NCBI GenBank assembly: GCA_965200895.1
Contig: CBDAVM010000003.1
Location: forward strand, 31,411 to 95,410
From: WTFV01 sp965200895
GTDB lineage: Bacteria; Acidobacteriota; Vicinamibacteria; Vicinamibacterales; UBA8438
Length of the DNA stretch: 64,000 nucleotides
Reading direction: 5' to 3'
A program made the position numbers and the translations under genes. Numbering within the stretch: the first letter of the stretch is position 1; the number at the start of each line of letters is the position of its first letter. Below, in pieces: positions 52,986 through 60,615 of this stretch. The notes under the pieces were generated by a model. It had not been told where the DNA came from, did not search any database, and saw nothing but the letters and a program-made list of their open reading frames with translations.

Positions 52986-54008
52986 ATGACCGTCCGCGAC
53001 CGGTTCAATCGTCCGCTGCGCAGCCTGCGGATCTCGGTCACCGACCGCTGCAACCTCCGCTGCCAGTACTGCATGCCGGAGGAGGAGTACGTCTGGCTGC
53101 CGCGCCGGGACATCCTGACCTTCGAGGAGGTCGGCGCTCTGGTCGACGCCTTCACCGACGCCGGCGTCGACCGCGTGCGCCTGACCGGGGGCGAGCCCCT
53201 GCTCCGCAAGGACCTGCCGGACCTGATCGGGCGTCTGGCGCAGAGACCGGCCGTGCGCGATCTCGCGCTGACCACCAACGGCATGCTGCTTGCCGACCAG
53301 GCGGCCGGCCTGCGGCACGCCGGCCTCCACCGGCTCACGGTCAGCCTCGACACGCTGCGCGCCGACCGTTTCCGCGCGCTGACCCGCTTCGACGGCGTCA
53401 CCGCCGTGCAGCGCGGCCTGGACGCGGCGCGGGAAGCGGGCTTCACGGACCTGAAGATCGACACCGTCGTCATCCGCGGCGTCAACGACGACGAGCTGCT
53501 CGACCTGCTCGCCTACGGCCGGCGCGCCGGCGCCGAGGTGCGCTTCATCGAGTACATGGACGTCGGCGGGGCCACCCGCTGGTCGGTGCAGGATGTCCTC
53601 CCGCGCGCCGAGATGCTGCGGAGGATCGGGGACGCGCTCGGACCCGTCACGACCATCGAGGAGGAATCGTCCGCCCCGGCCGACCGCTTCCGCCTGCCGG
53701 ACGGCCAGACGTTCGGCGTCATATCGTCGACCACCGAGCCGTTCTGCCGCTCCTGCGACCGCAGCCGCCTGACCGCCGACGGCCTCTGGTACCGCTGCCT
53801 CTACGCCCGCGAGGGCACGGACCTGCGGGGACCGCTGCGCGCCGGAATGTCACGCGCGGAGCTGCGCAGCCTGATCGACGAGATCTGGACCGCCCGCACC
53901 GACCGCGGGGCGGAAGTCCGGCTCGCCGCCGGCGACCGCCAGCCGTTCATCCCGGTCGCGACACTCCAGAAGGAACCGCACCTGGAGATGCACACGCGGG
54001 GCGGATAG
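52986..54008 (+). CDS. moaA: GTP 3',8-cyclase MoaA
   Basis: A 340-residue radical SAM enzyme that starts molybdenum cofactor synthesis, converting GTP to 3',8-cyclo-GTP. The SAM-binding cluster motif C-N-L-R-C-Q-Y-C is at residues 22-29; L-T-G-G-E-P-L-L-R follows at about 70. The second [4Fe-4S] site is C-R-S-C-D-R-S-R plus a third Cys (R-C-L-Y). The protein ends in the Gly-Gly pair typical of MoaA. Length is normal. The ATG at 52986 is preceded by ggag in a GATAAT-ggag context. No other moa or moe gene is adjacent; it is flanked by gene debris and the convergent DUF3052 gene, 158 bp away with nothing else recognised between. Confidence 0.95.
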   Translation: MTVRDRFNRPLRSLRISVTDRCNLRCQYCMPEEEYVWLPRRDILTFEEVGALVDAFTDAGVDRVRLTGGEPLLRKDLPDLIGRLAQRPAVRDLALTTNGMLLADQAAGLRHAGLHRLTVSLDTLRADRFRALTRFDGVTAVQRGLDAAREAGFTDLKIDTVVIRGVNDDELLDLLAYGRRAGAEVRFIEYMDVGGATRWSVQDVLPRAEMLRRIGDALGPVTTIEEESSAPADRFRLPDGQTFGVISSTTEPFCRSCDRSRLTADGLWYRCLYAREGTDLRGPLRAGMSRAELRSLIDEIWTARTDRGAEVRLAAGDRQPFIPVATLQKEPHLEMHTRGG

Positions 54009-54166
54009 GCCGATGTCGTCCCTGCCTGGGCGCCGCGGGCGCAACCACGTCGCGACCCACCCGGCGTGACCTCCGTCGGCCCGCCGGGCGCGGTGTCCCG
54101 CCTCCCGCCCCCGCAAAATCCACCAGGGTCGGAAGAGCCGCAGACATCCGTCGAGACCACAGTGCG

Positions 54167-54988
54167 TCATGCCGAGCGCCGCCGCCGTACGAACGCCAGG
54201 CCGGACCAGTCCTCGTCGACGGCGCAGACCTTGAAGTCCACCAGTCCGGCGGCGCGCCCGACGCGGCGCACGTCGGCGCCGGTGTGGTCGGCGGCCAGGG
54301 GCGAGGTCCTCTTGGGCCAGACGATCCAGAGCCGCCCGTCGCCCGCGCTGGATGCCATCGATGTCATGCCGCGTTCGAGCTCCCGCCGTGACCGCGTGAA
54401 CCAGAGGGTGACGTCGCGCCCACCACGGTTCGTCGTTCGGAGCGTCACGTCCGGCGGCAGCGGATCGAGGAGCGCCGTGAAGCCGTCCGGGGGCTTCACC
54501 AGCACCACCCGCATCCCCGACTCGATGCCGAGCTTGCGGGGCAGCGGCGCGCCGGAATAGCCGGCGGTGGCCGCGGGCGTGGGCGCGGCGCCGCTCGGGG
54601 GCATGGCGAGCGCGCTGGCGACCGCGGTCACGACGTCCGCAGGTGCGGCCTGCATGGTCTCGAGCGGCAGCGCCCGCAGCCGCCCGAAGACGGCCCGGTC
54701 GGTCGCCACGAACACGATCGGGATACGCCGCGTCGCCACCCGCTGGCGCAGGGCCAGGGCGATGTCCCGACCGCGCGCCGGCGCGCGGTCGAGATCGATG
54801 ACGACGGCGCGCGGCGGTTGCTGCGCCATGCGCTTCAGGTCGTCAGGTCCGGTGAGCGGCTCCAGGTCGATCGCGTAGCCCGCGTCAGCAAGACGGGCGA
54901 CCCAGGTTGCCGGCGCCGTCGGCGACACCCCGAGCACCCTGAGCGGCCGTTGCGCGGCGCCGTCCATCGTCTCGTTCGTTGCGACCAT
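54167..54988 (-). CDS. DUF3052 protein with N-terminal receiver-like domain
   Basis: A 273-residue cytoplasmic protein. The C-terminal half is a DUF3052 domain: A-G-Y-S-G-A-P-L-P-R-K-L-G-I-E-S-G-M-R (about residues 139-157), L-W-F-T-R-S-R-R-E-L-E-R and R-L-W-I-V-W-P-K-R-T-S (about 205-225), with V-D-E-D-W-S-G-L-A-F-V near the end. Residues about 15-110 look like a response-regulator (receiver) fold: V-L-G-V at the first strand, A-V-V-I-D-L-D-R-A-P at the usual phospho-Asp position, I-P-I-V-F-V-A-T-D at the fourth strand. The acid pocket at the N-terminus is not evident. Function of DUF3052 is unknown. It is divergent from the acyl-CoA synthetase gene. Confidence 0.72.
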   Translation of the reverse strand: MVATNETMDGAAQRPLRVLGVSPTAPATWVARLADAGYAIDLEPLTGPDDLKRMAQQPPRAVVIDLDRAPARGRDIALALRQRVATRRIPIVFVATDRAVFGRLRALPLETMQAAPADVVTAVASALAMPPSGAAPTPAATAGYSGAPLPRKLGIESGMRVVLVKPPDGFTALLDPLPPDVTLRTTNRGGRDVTLWFTRSRRELERGMTSMASSAGDGRLWIVWPKRTSPLAADHTGADVRRVGRAAGLVDFKVCAVDEDWSGLAFVRRRRSA

Positions 54989-55179
54989 CGACGCCCGGTG
55001 TCGCCGGCGCCCGGTCTGACACCTCACCCGGCGGCTCCGAGGCGCCCGACCTCGCCGGCAACCCGCATCGGGCGGGCCGCGCATACTCCCCGACGCGCAG
55101 GAGCGCATTGGCTCCCGCCGCTGCGAGCCGTTTCGATCACGCCCGGGTCAGGACTGGTAGTCTAAGTCCAGGCCTGCCC

Positions 55180-57411
55180 ATGGTCCCCACGAAGCCCCGG
55201 ACCGCTTCCCTCGATGCGCTGCCCGAAGGACGGCAGGTCGGCCGACCTGATCGGTTGCCCACGAAGTCCCGGACCGCTTCCCTCGACGCACTGCTGCGGC
55301 CCGCATCGGTCGCGGTGATCGGCGCCTCGAACGACCCGACCCGGATCGGGGGACGGCCCATCCGCTACCTGCGCACCGCGGGCTTCGCGGGGCGGGTCCA
55401 CCCCGTCAATCCGAAGCACGCGCTGGTGCAGGGACTGCCGGCGTTCCACCACATCTCCGAGGTACCGGACACGATCGACCTGGCCATCGTCGCCGTGCCC
55501 GCGCCGAGCGTGGTCGACACGGTCGAGGCATGCGCAGCGCGCGGGGTGCGGGTCGCGGTCATCTACAGCGCCGGTTTCGCGGAAATGGGAGCCGAGGGTC
55601 GGCGGCACCAGCGGCGACTCACAGCCATTGCGGCGGAGACGGGTCTGCGCATCGTCGGCCCCAACTGCCTCGGCGTCTACAACTCGGAGATCGGCTTCTT
55701 CGCCACGTTCAGCACGACGCTGGAGGACGGCTTTCCCGCGCCGGGCCGCGTCGCGCTCGTCAGCCAGAGCGGGGCCTACGGCAGCCACCTGTCGCTGCTG
55801 GCCCGCAAACGGAATATCGACATCCGCTACTGGGTGACGACCGGCAACGAGGCGGACGTCTCGGTGCCGGAGGTGCTCGGCTGGCTGGCCGAGCAGGACG
55901 ACGTGTCGGTCATCATGGCCCACGCCGAGGGCATCACGGACCGCGACGCGCTGCTGGGCGCGCTTCGGACGGCCCGCGCCCGCGGCAAGCCGGTGGTGTT
56001 CCAGAAGGTCGGGGTCACCGATGTGGGCGCGCAGGCGGTCCGGTCCCACACCGCGTCGCTCGCCGGCGCGGATGCGGTCTACGAGGCGGCGTTCCGGCAG
56101 TTCGGCGCCTACCGCGCGCGCGACACGGACGAGATGCTGGACATCGCCTACGCGGCCGGCTTCGGCGTCTTTCCAGAGAGCCCGCGCGTGGCGCTCGTCT
56201 CCATCTCCGGCGGGGTGGGCGTCCAGATGGCGGATGCAGCGGTCGGCCTCGGCCTCGACGTGGCGCCGCTCGGCGAGTCGGCGCAGGCCCGGCTGAAGGC
56301 CGCGCTCCCCTACGCCTCACCGCGCAACCCGGTCGACATCACCGCGCAGGCCTTCAACCGGGTGGAGCTCATCGGCGACAACCTCGGCATCGTCTTCGAG
56401 GAGGAGCAGCACGACGCGGTGGTCGCCTTCTTCACCTACGTCGCGGCGGCCGACGGGATGGTCGAACCGATCCGGCAGGCGATCCACGCCGCCCGCCAAC
56501 GGCGGCCCGGCCGTGCGCTGGTGCTGTCCATCATCGCCCCGCCGGATGTCGTGCACCGCTACGAAGCGGTCGGCTGTCCGGTGTTCGAGGACCCGACGCG
56601 TGCGGTGCGGGCGGTCGCGGCGCTGCACCGCTTCGGTTGCATCTTCGCCGAGCACGCGGCCCGGGCCGCGGATGGCCCGGTCGTCGCGCCGGACGCAGCG
56701 GACATCGGCGCGCCCGGCCCGGCGCGCATCCCGGACGGCCCGCTGTCGGAGCGGCAGGCGAAGCGCCTCCTCGCGGAGGCCGGTGTGCCGGTGGTGCGCG
56801 AGGAGCTCGTGCGGACGGCGGACGAGGCCGCGCGAGCCGCCACCGCCATCGGCGGCCCGGTGGCGGTGAAGCTGTGCGCGCCGGGCGTGTTGCACAAGAC
56901 CGAGATCGACGGCGTCGTACTCGACGTGGCGACCGGCCCGGCGGCACGGCAGGCCTTCGAAGCGGTCCTGTCGCGCGCCCGGGCGGCGGACCCCGCGATG
57001 CCGATCGAGGGCGTGCTCGTCGCGCCGATGGTCACCGGCGGCGTGGAGACGATCCTGGGCGTGCGCAACGACCCGACCTTCGGGCCCGTCGTGATGTTCG
57101 GTCTCGGCGGGACCTTCGTGGAGGTCTTCGAGGACGTGAGCTTCCGCGTCGCCCCGTTCGGCGAAACCGAGGCGCGCCGCCTGATCGCCGAGACGCGGGC
57201 CGGCGCGCTGCTGCGGGGCGCGCGGGGTCGCGGCCCGTACGACGTGGCGGCCGCCGCGGCAGCCCTGTCGCGCCTGTCGGTCTTCGCGGCGGCGCACGGC
57301 GACCGAATCGACAGCGCCGAGATCAACCCCTTCGTCGTGCTCCCGGAAGGTCAGGGCGCCGTGGCGCTCGACGCGGTGATCGTGCCCCGCGCCTCGGTGC
57401 CGCCCGCCTGA
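55180..57411 (+). CDS. ADP-forming acetate/acyl-CoA synthetase, fused alpha-beta
   Basis: A 743-residue NDP-forming acyl-CoA synthetase that interconverts an acyl-CoA with acid plus ATP. The order is a CoA-binding Rossmann domain (S-V-A-V-I-G-A-S-N-D-P-T-R-I-G, about 43-57), succinyl-CoA synthetase-like ligase domain (S-Q-S-G-A about 195-199, phospho-acceptor His290 in S-H-T-A-S-L-A-G-A-D), and an ATP-grasp beta part from about 525 (L-S-E-R-Q-A-K-R-L-L, A-V-K-L-C-A-P-G-V-L-H-K-T-E, M-F-G-L-G-G-T-F-V-E-V-F-E-D, I-N-P-F). Substrate could be acetate, propionate or aryl acids. The first 40 residues contain a 12-residue duplication (P-T-K-P/S-R-T-A-S-L-D-A-L) that may not belong to the protein; an internal start is possible but no good one is visible. 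Confidence 0.88.
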   Translation: MVPTKPRTASLDALPEGRQVGRPDRLPTKSRTASLDALLRPASVAVIGASNDPTRIGGRPIRYLRTAGFAGRVHPVNPKHALVQGLPAFHHISEVPDTIDLAIVAVPAPSVVDTVEACAARGVRVAVIYSAGFAEMGAEGRRHQRRLTAIAAETGLRIVGPNCLGVYNSEIGFFATFSTTLEDGFPAPGRVALVSQSGAYGSHLSLLARKRNIDIRYWVTTGNEADVSVPEVLGWLAEQDDVSVIMAHAEGITDRDALLGALRTARARGKPVVFQKVGVTDVGAQAVRSHTASLAGADAVYEAAFRQFGAYRARDTDEMLDIAYAAGFGVFPESPRVALVSISGGVGVQMADAAVGLGLDVAPLGESAQARLKAALPYASPRNPVDITAQAFNRVELIGDNLGIVFEEEQHDAVVAFFTYVAAADGMVEPIRQAIHAARQRRPGRALVLSIIAPPDVVHRYEAVGCPVFEDPTRAVRAVAALHRFGCIFAEHAARAADGPVVAPDAADIGAPGPARIPDGPLSERQAKRLLAEAGVPVVREELVRTADEAARAATAIGGPVAVKLCAPGVLHKTEIDGVVLDVATGPAARQAFEAVLSRARAADPAMPIEGVLVAPMVTGGVETILGVRNDPTFGPVVMFGLGGTFVEVFEDVSFRVAPFGETEARRLIAETRAGALLRGARGRGPYDVAAAAAALSRLSVFAAAHGDRIDSAEINPFVVLPEGQGAVALDAVIVPRASVPPA
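55186..55293 (+). repeat. Direct repeat at the 5' end of the acyl-CoA synthetase gene
   Basis: A 36-bp segment (cccacgaag...ctc ga...ctg) occurs at 55186-55221 and, with four changes, at 55258-55293. The offset of 72 bp is 24 codons, so the copies are in frame and duplicate the presumed N-terminal sequence. Confidence 0.8.
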
Positions 57412-57650
57412 AGCCGCTGGCATGACGGTGTTCGACGTCAAGCAGGACCGCATCGCTGACCGTGTCCCTGAATTCGCCGCCAGCGGCTGCCCCCGCTCGA
57501 CCGCGTGCTGGGCGCACGCGCGGGCGCTCCGGGCGGTCCGGCGGTATCGCCGTGCTCCGCGACGCGGTCGCGACAGGCCAGGTACGAGCATGCGGCCGGT
57601 CTGTTCTTCGGGGGCCGCGGGCTCCGGGATGCGGAGAGGATCCCGCGAGA
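57412..57650. other. Intergenic region between convergent genes, no recognised gene
   Basis: 239 bp between the synthetase and VapC genes. Plus-strand frames are open but composition-driven; one reads A-R-Y-E-H-A-A-G-L-F-F-G-G-R-G-L-R-D-A-E-R before a stop and could be a fragment, but I cannot assign it. Confidence 0.4.
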
Positions 57651-58046
57651 TCAGCGGTTCGGCAGAACCTGGTAGCCGCGGCCGGCCAGCAGGCTCTCGT
57701 CGGCGGTCACGAGTTGCAGGCCAAAGACGGCCGCCGTGGCGGCGAGAAAACGGTCGGCCGGATCACGACGCGGGGTTTCGACGAATCGGAGCGCGCGTGC
57801 GACTGCGCGCGTCAGCGGAGCATCCTTCATCGGGGCCGCGCGCAGCGCGTCGTCGATCCACGCGTCCAGTCCGCCCGGCAGTTCGATCCGCCCCTTCTGG
57901 AACAGAATCTCCAGTTCCCAGAGCGATACCGGCGACAGCCACAACTCGGCGCTCGGCGCCCGCAGGGCGCGCGTCACGCGTGGCGTCAGACGCGATGGCG
58001 CACCGAGACTCCAGATCCAGATGTGGGTGTCCAGGAGGAGCTTCAT
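57651..58046 (-). CDS. vapC: Type II toxin VapC (PIN domain ribonuclease)
   Basis: A 131-residue PIN domain protein. M-K-L-L-L-D-T-H-I-W-I-W supplies the first catalytic Asp (Asp6); S-P-V-S-L-W-E-L-E (about residues 39-47) the Glu; and D-P-A-D-R-F-L-A-A-T-A (about 94-104) plus T-A-D-E the remaining acidic residues. VapC toxins cut tRNA or rRNA when free of antitoxin. Start ATG 58046 overlaps the antitoxin stop (ATGA), antitoxin first, the usual order. The S-P-V-S-L-W-E-L and I-W-S-L pattern is that of the PIN subfamily normally paired with Phd/YefM-type antitoxins. Confidence 0.9.
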   Translation of the reverse strand: MKLLLDTHIWIWSLGAPSRLTPRVTRALRAPSAELWLSPVSLWELEILFQKGRIELPGGLDAWIDDALRAAPMKDAPLTRAVARALRFVETPRRDPADRFLAATAAVFGLQLVTADESLLAGRGYQVLPNR

Positions 58047-58285
58047 GACTCCTCGACATCCCACGCGGCCAGCTCGCTGCTCGGCACCAGGATGTCGCCG
58101 CGGATGCGGGTGCGGTCGGACATGGCGCCGAGCCAGCCCTCCCGCCGCTCCGGAGGACCGGGCGGCACCACGTCGGCGACGGGTTCCCCGCGGCGTGTGA
58201 TCCGGATCGGCTGGCCCGTGCGACGTACCTGCTCCAGCACCGCCAGGCAGGTAGCCTTGAACTTCGAGATCGCTATCGTTTCCAT
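58043..58285 (-). CDS. Type II antitoxin, Phd/YefM family
   Basis: An 80-residue antitoxin. The N-terminal I-A-I-S-K-F-K-A-T-C-L-A-V-L-E-Q-V-R-R-T-G-Q-P-I-R-I-T-R-R-G-E-P-V-A is the Phd/YefM DNA-binding and dimerisation fold; the C-terminus (R-I-R-G-D-I-L-V-P-S-S-E) is the toxin-binding part. It should repress its own promoter. Translated with VapC through a 4-bp overlap. Upstream lies only the gene debris at 58356..58540. Confidence 0.88.
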   Translation of the reverse strand: METIAISKFKATCLAVLEQVRRTGQPIRITRRGEPVADVVPPGPPERREGWLGAMSDRTRIRGDILVPSSELAAWDVEES

Positions 58286-58355
58286 GGCGCAGCATATTAC
58301 CCATGGTCTGTGACCATGGTCACTCCAGCGCGGCCGGCGTCGTTGTCGGTCGTGC

Positions 58356-58540
58356 CTGGCGGTGCTGCCCCTCCTGCTCGTCGTCGTCGGCCTGTACGCG
58401 GTTCTCTCGGTCGCGGTGGTCCGCAGGCGGCGCGAAAATGGCGCTTCGCCGAGCGCTCGGCGCTGACGATCGTCAGGTGCGCCGCCTCGTCACAATGCAG
58501 GGAATGCGTCTGGTCGCGATGGGGATCGAGCAGTCGCCGC
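58356..58540 (+). pseudogene. Remnant of an FtsX-like/MacB-type ABC permease
   Basis: Two adjacent frames carry the end of an FtsX-type permease. The first reads L-A-V-L-P-L-L-L-V-V-V-G-L-Y-A-V-L-S-V-A-V-V-R-R-R-R-E-N, and the second M-A-L-R-R-A-L-G-A-D-D-R-Q-V-R-R-L-V-T. MacB-type permeases have G-L-Y-G-V-L-S-Y...R-R-x-x-E-I-G-I-R-M-A-L-G-A-x-x-x-x-V-L-R-L-V, so the two halves are joined by a frameshift at R-R-R-E-N / K-M-A-L. Neither start nor final helix remains. It occupies most of the 330-bp gap before the beta-lactamase-family gene. Confidence 0.6.
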
Positions 58541-58615
58541 ATTCCTCCCCGGCGCGACTGCCAGCGTGCCGCCGCCCGACGGATGGCTTCCTGCATCCGC
58601 TTCGCATCCCCTGGC

Positions 58616-59950
58616 CTAGCGGGGCGTCGACCGCCCCATGATCCTGGGTTTCTGGTCGGACAGGCTGTCGACCACCGCCTGCGTGACGACGTTGGAGAAC
58701 AGCGGTCGGATGTTCAGGTGGTTGTAGGGCCGGATCTGAATCATCAGGATCCCGATGAGATCCTCGACCGGATCGGCCCAGTAGAGCGTTCCGTAGGCGC
58801 CGCCCCAGGTGTAGCTCCCGATCGACAGTGCATCGGGCGCCTGGGCCGAGTTGGTCAGCACCCCGAACCCGAGACCGAAACCGTAGCCCCCGCCGCGGAT
58901 GTACACCGGCCGGTCCGCGCCGATGTGGTTGCTGATCATGTTGTCGACGGTCATCCGGCCGAGCAGCCGCACGCCGTCCAGCTCCCCGCCGTTGGCGATC
59001 ATCTGCGCGAACCGGTAGTAGTCGGCGGCGGTCCCGGCCAGACCGGCGATGCCGCGGAACATGCGGGTCGGCTCAATGTAGCGCGGCGAGACCAGCAGCT
59101 CGATCTTCCCGTGCTCGTCCGGCCGGTAGACCGACGCCATCCGCTCCACCTTCTCGCGCGGCACGTAATAGTAGGTGTCCGGCATCCCCAGCGGTTCGAA
59201 GATGCGTTCGCGCAGGAAGTCGTCGATGGACTGGCCGGCGATCTTCTCCACCAGGACCGCCACGTAGTCGGTCGAATCACCGTACTGCCACTGGTCGCCG
59301 GGGTGGAAAGCGCCCGGAATGACCGCGGCGTGCGCCACCCGCTCGGCCAGCGTCGGCCACCCCTTGCCGTGGTTGGTGACCTGGTCGATCTGCGCCTGGC
59401 TGAGCCCCCTGCCCTGCGGATTCAGCGTCAGGCCCGACGTGTGGGTCAGCACGTGGCGCACGGTGACCGGCCGCGCCTCCGGCACGGTGACCGGTCGGAC
59501 ACCGTCGCGGTTGATGCGCACGGCATGGTTCTCGTACTCGGGAATCCACTTGGAGATGGGATCGTCGAGCAGGAACCGGCCTTCCTCGAACAGCATCATC
59601 AGCGCCGTGGAGACAATCGGCTTGGTCATCGACATCAGGACGAAGATGGTGTCCTTCGTCATCGGGACGCCGTTCTCCTTGTCCCGCCAGCCCTGCGCCT
59701 CGAAGTGGACCACCCTGCCCTTTCGGGCGACCAGTGTCACCGCCCCGGCGATCCGGTCCGTGTCGATGTACTCCTGGATGAAGCTGTCGATCCGCTGCAG
59801 CCGCTCCGACGACATGCCCGCCGACTCGGGCCTGGAGACGACGACGTCCTCGACCGCCCGCAGCGACGGCGCGGCCAGCAGGACCGCGGCGAGCAGAACC
59901 GCGATCGCGCACGCCGGTCCGGCCTGGCCATTCGATCTCACACCCTTCAT
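58616..59950 (-). CDS. Serine beta-lactamase family hydrolase (class C/esterase-like)
   Basis: A 444-residue exported serine hydrolase of the beta-lactamase/transpeptidase-like family. Leader about residues 1-32. The nucleophile motif S-x-x-K is S-M-T-K at residues 107-110, and the Tyr motif is Y-G-D-S-T-D-Y (about 217-223), replacing Y-x-N. R-H-V-L-T-H-T-S-G-L-T is the family's conserved stretch (about 160-170), and Y-G-F-G-L-G-F-G-V and S-Y-T-W-G-G-A-Y-G-T-L-Y-W-A-D-P supply the third element (W-G-G in place of K-T-G). Such proteins are usually esterases or D-amino-peptidases, less often true beta-lactamases. It stands alone, divergent from the DUF983 gene. Confidence 0.87.
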   Translation of the reverse strand: MKGVRSNGQAGPACAIAVLLAAVLLAAPSLRAVEDVVVSRPESAGMSSERLQRIDSFIQEYIDTDRIAGAVTLVARKGRVVHFEAQGWRDKENGVPMTKDTIFVLMSMTKPIVSTALMMLFEEGRFLLDDPISKWIPEYENHAVRINRDGVRPVTVPEARPVTVRHVLTHTSGLTLNPQGRGLSQAQIDQVTNHGKGWPTLAERVAHAAVIPGAFHPGDQWQYGDSTDYVAVLVEKIAGQSIDDFLRERIFEPLGMPDTYYYVPREKVERMASVYRPDEHGKIELLVSPRYIEPTRMFRGIAGLAGTAADYYRFAQMIANGGELDGVRLLGRMTVDNMISNHIGADRPVYIRGGGYGFGLGFGVLTNSAQAPDALSIGSYTWGGAYGTLYWADPVEDLIGILMIQIRPYNHLNIRPLFSNVVTQAVVDSLSDQKPRIMGRSTPR

Positions 59951-60057
59951 GCCTGTTACCTCCCCGTGGCCGGCTCGCGCCGGCAGTCAGCGGCCGCGCG
60001 GGTCACGACGACGCGCGGCATGCTCGTGACGATCCGTCAGTATAGTGAAGGAGAAGG

Positions 60058-60552
60058 ATGCCTGACGCCGCACGAGCACCGGCGCGCCACCCGCCCGCCG
60101 CGCGCGCCGCCCGACCGGCGGAGACGCGAGCCCTGCCCGAGCCGGGAGCACCGGGTGCGCCGGCGCCGCGCATCCTCCCCACCGTCTGGCGCGGCGTGCG
60201 GCGGCGCTGCCCGCACTGCGGGCGGGGACGGCTCTTCGTGCGCTGGATCACGCTCCGCCGGCACTGCGCCGACTGCGGCCTGGTGTACCTGCGCAACCAG
60301 GGAGACATCTGGTTCTTCTGGATCGTGATGGACCGCATCCCCATCCTGCTCGGCATCGCGGCGATCTTCTTCGGCTTCCGCATCACCAACTGGCTGAACG
60401 GCCTCGGCTTCTTTCTGGCCATCGCCGGTCCGCTCGTGGCGACGATGCCGCAGCGGCAGGGCGCGGCGGTGGCACTCAGCTACCTGTCGCGCGTCTGGTT
60501 CCGCGACCCGTCCGACGCCCTGCCCGCCCCGGTGGACGCACCGCGCCGGTAA
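60058..60552 (+). CDS. DUF983 family membrane protein with zinc ribbon
   Basis: A 164-residue protein. An Ala/Pro/Arg-rich N-terminal 40 residues precede a zinc-ribbon-like pair, C-P-H-C-G-R-G-R-L-F (about 51-60) and H-C-A-D-C-G-L-V-Y-L (about 69-78), then two transmembrane segments (about 87-105 and 112-128). This is the DUF983 layout, found widely in bacteria and sometimes beside cytochrome oxidase genes. Function is unknown. The gene is convergent with the first propeller gene. Confidence 0.8.
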   Translation: MPDAARAPARHPPAARAARPAETRALPEPGAPGAPAPRILPTVWRGVRRRCPHCGRGRLFVRWITLRRHCADCGLVYLRNQGDIWFFWIVMDRIPILLGIAAIFFGFRITNWLNGLGFFLAIAGPLVATMPQRQGAAVALSYLSRVWFRDPSDALPAPVDAPRR

Positions 60553-60570
60553 GCAGGCGGTGCCGCCTGC
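60553..60570. terminator. Hairpin directly after the DUF983 stop codon
   Basis: GCAGGCGG and CCGCCTGC pair perfectly around a 2-base centre immediately after the TAA at 60550-60552, followed by ccccccgg. There is no T run, but the position between convergent genes fits a shared terminator. Confidence 0.5.
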
Positions 60571-60615
60571 CCCCCGGCCGGTGAGAGCCGGAGACCTCGG
60601 GGCTGCCGAAAGCGA

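Noticed and set aside
58616..59950. Antibiotic-resistance beta-lactamase
   Set aside because: The Y-x-N and K-T-G motifs are replaced (Y-G-D, W-G-G), more typical of esterase or peptidase relatives.
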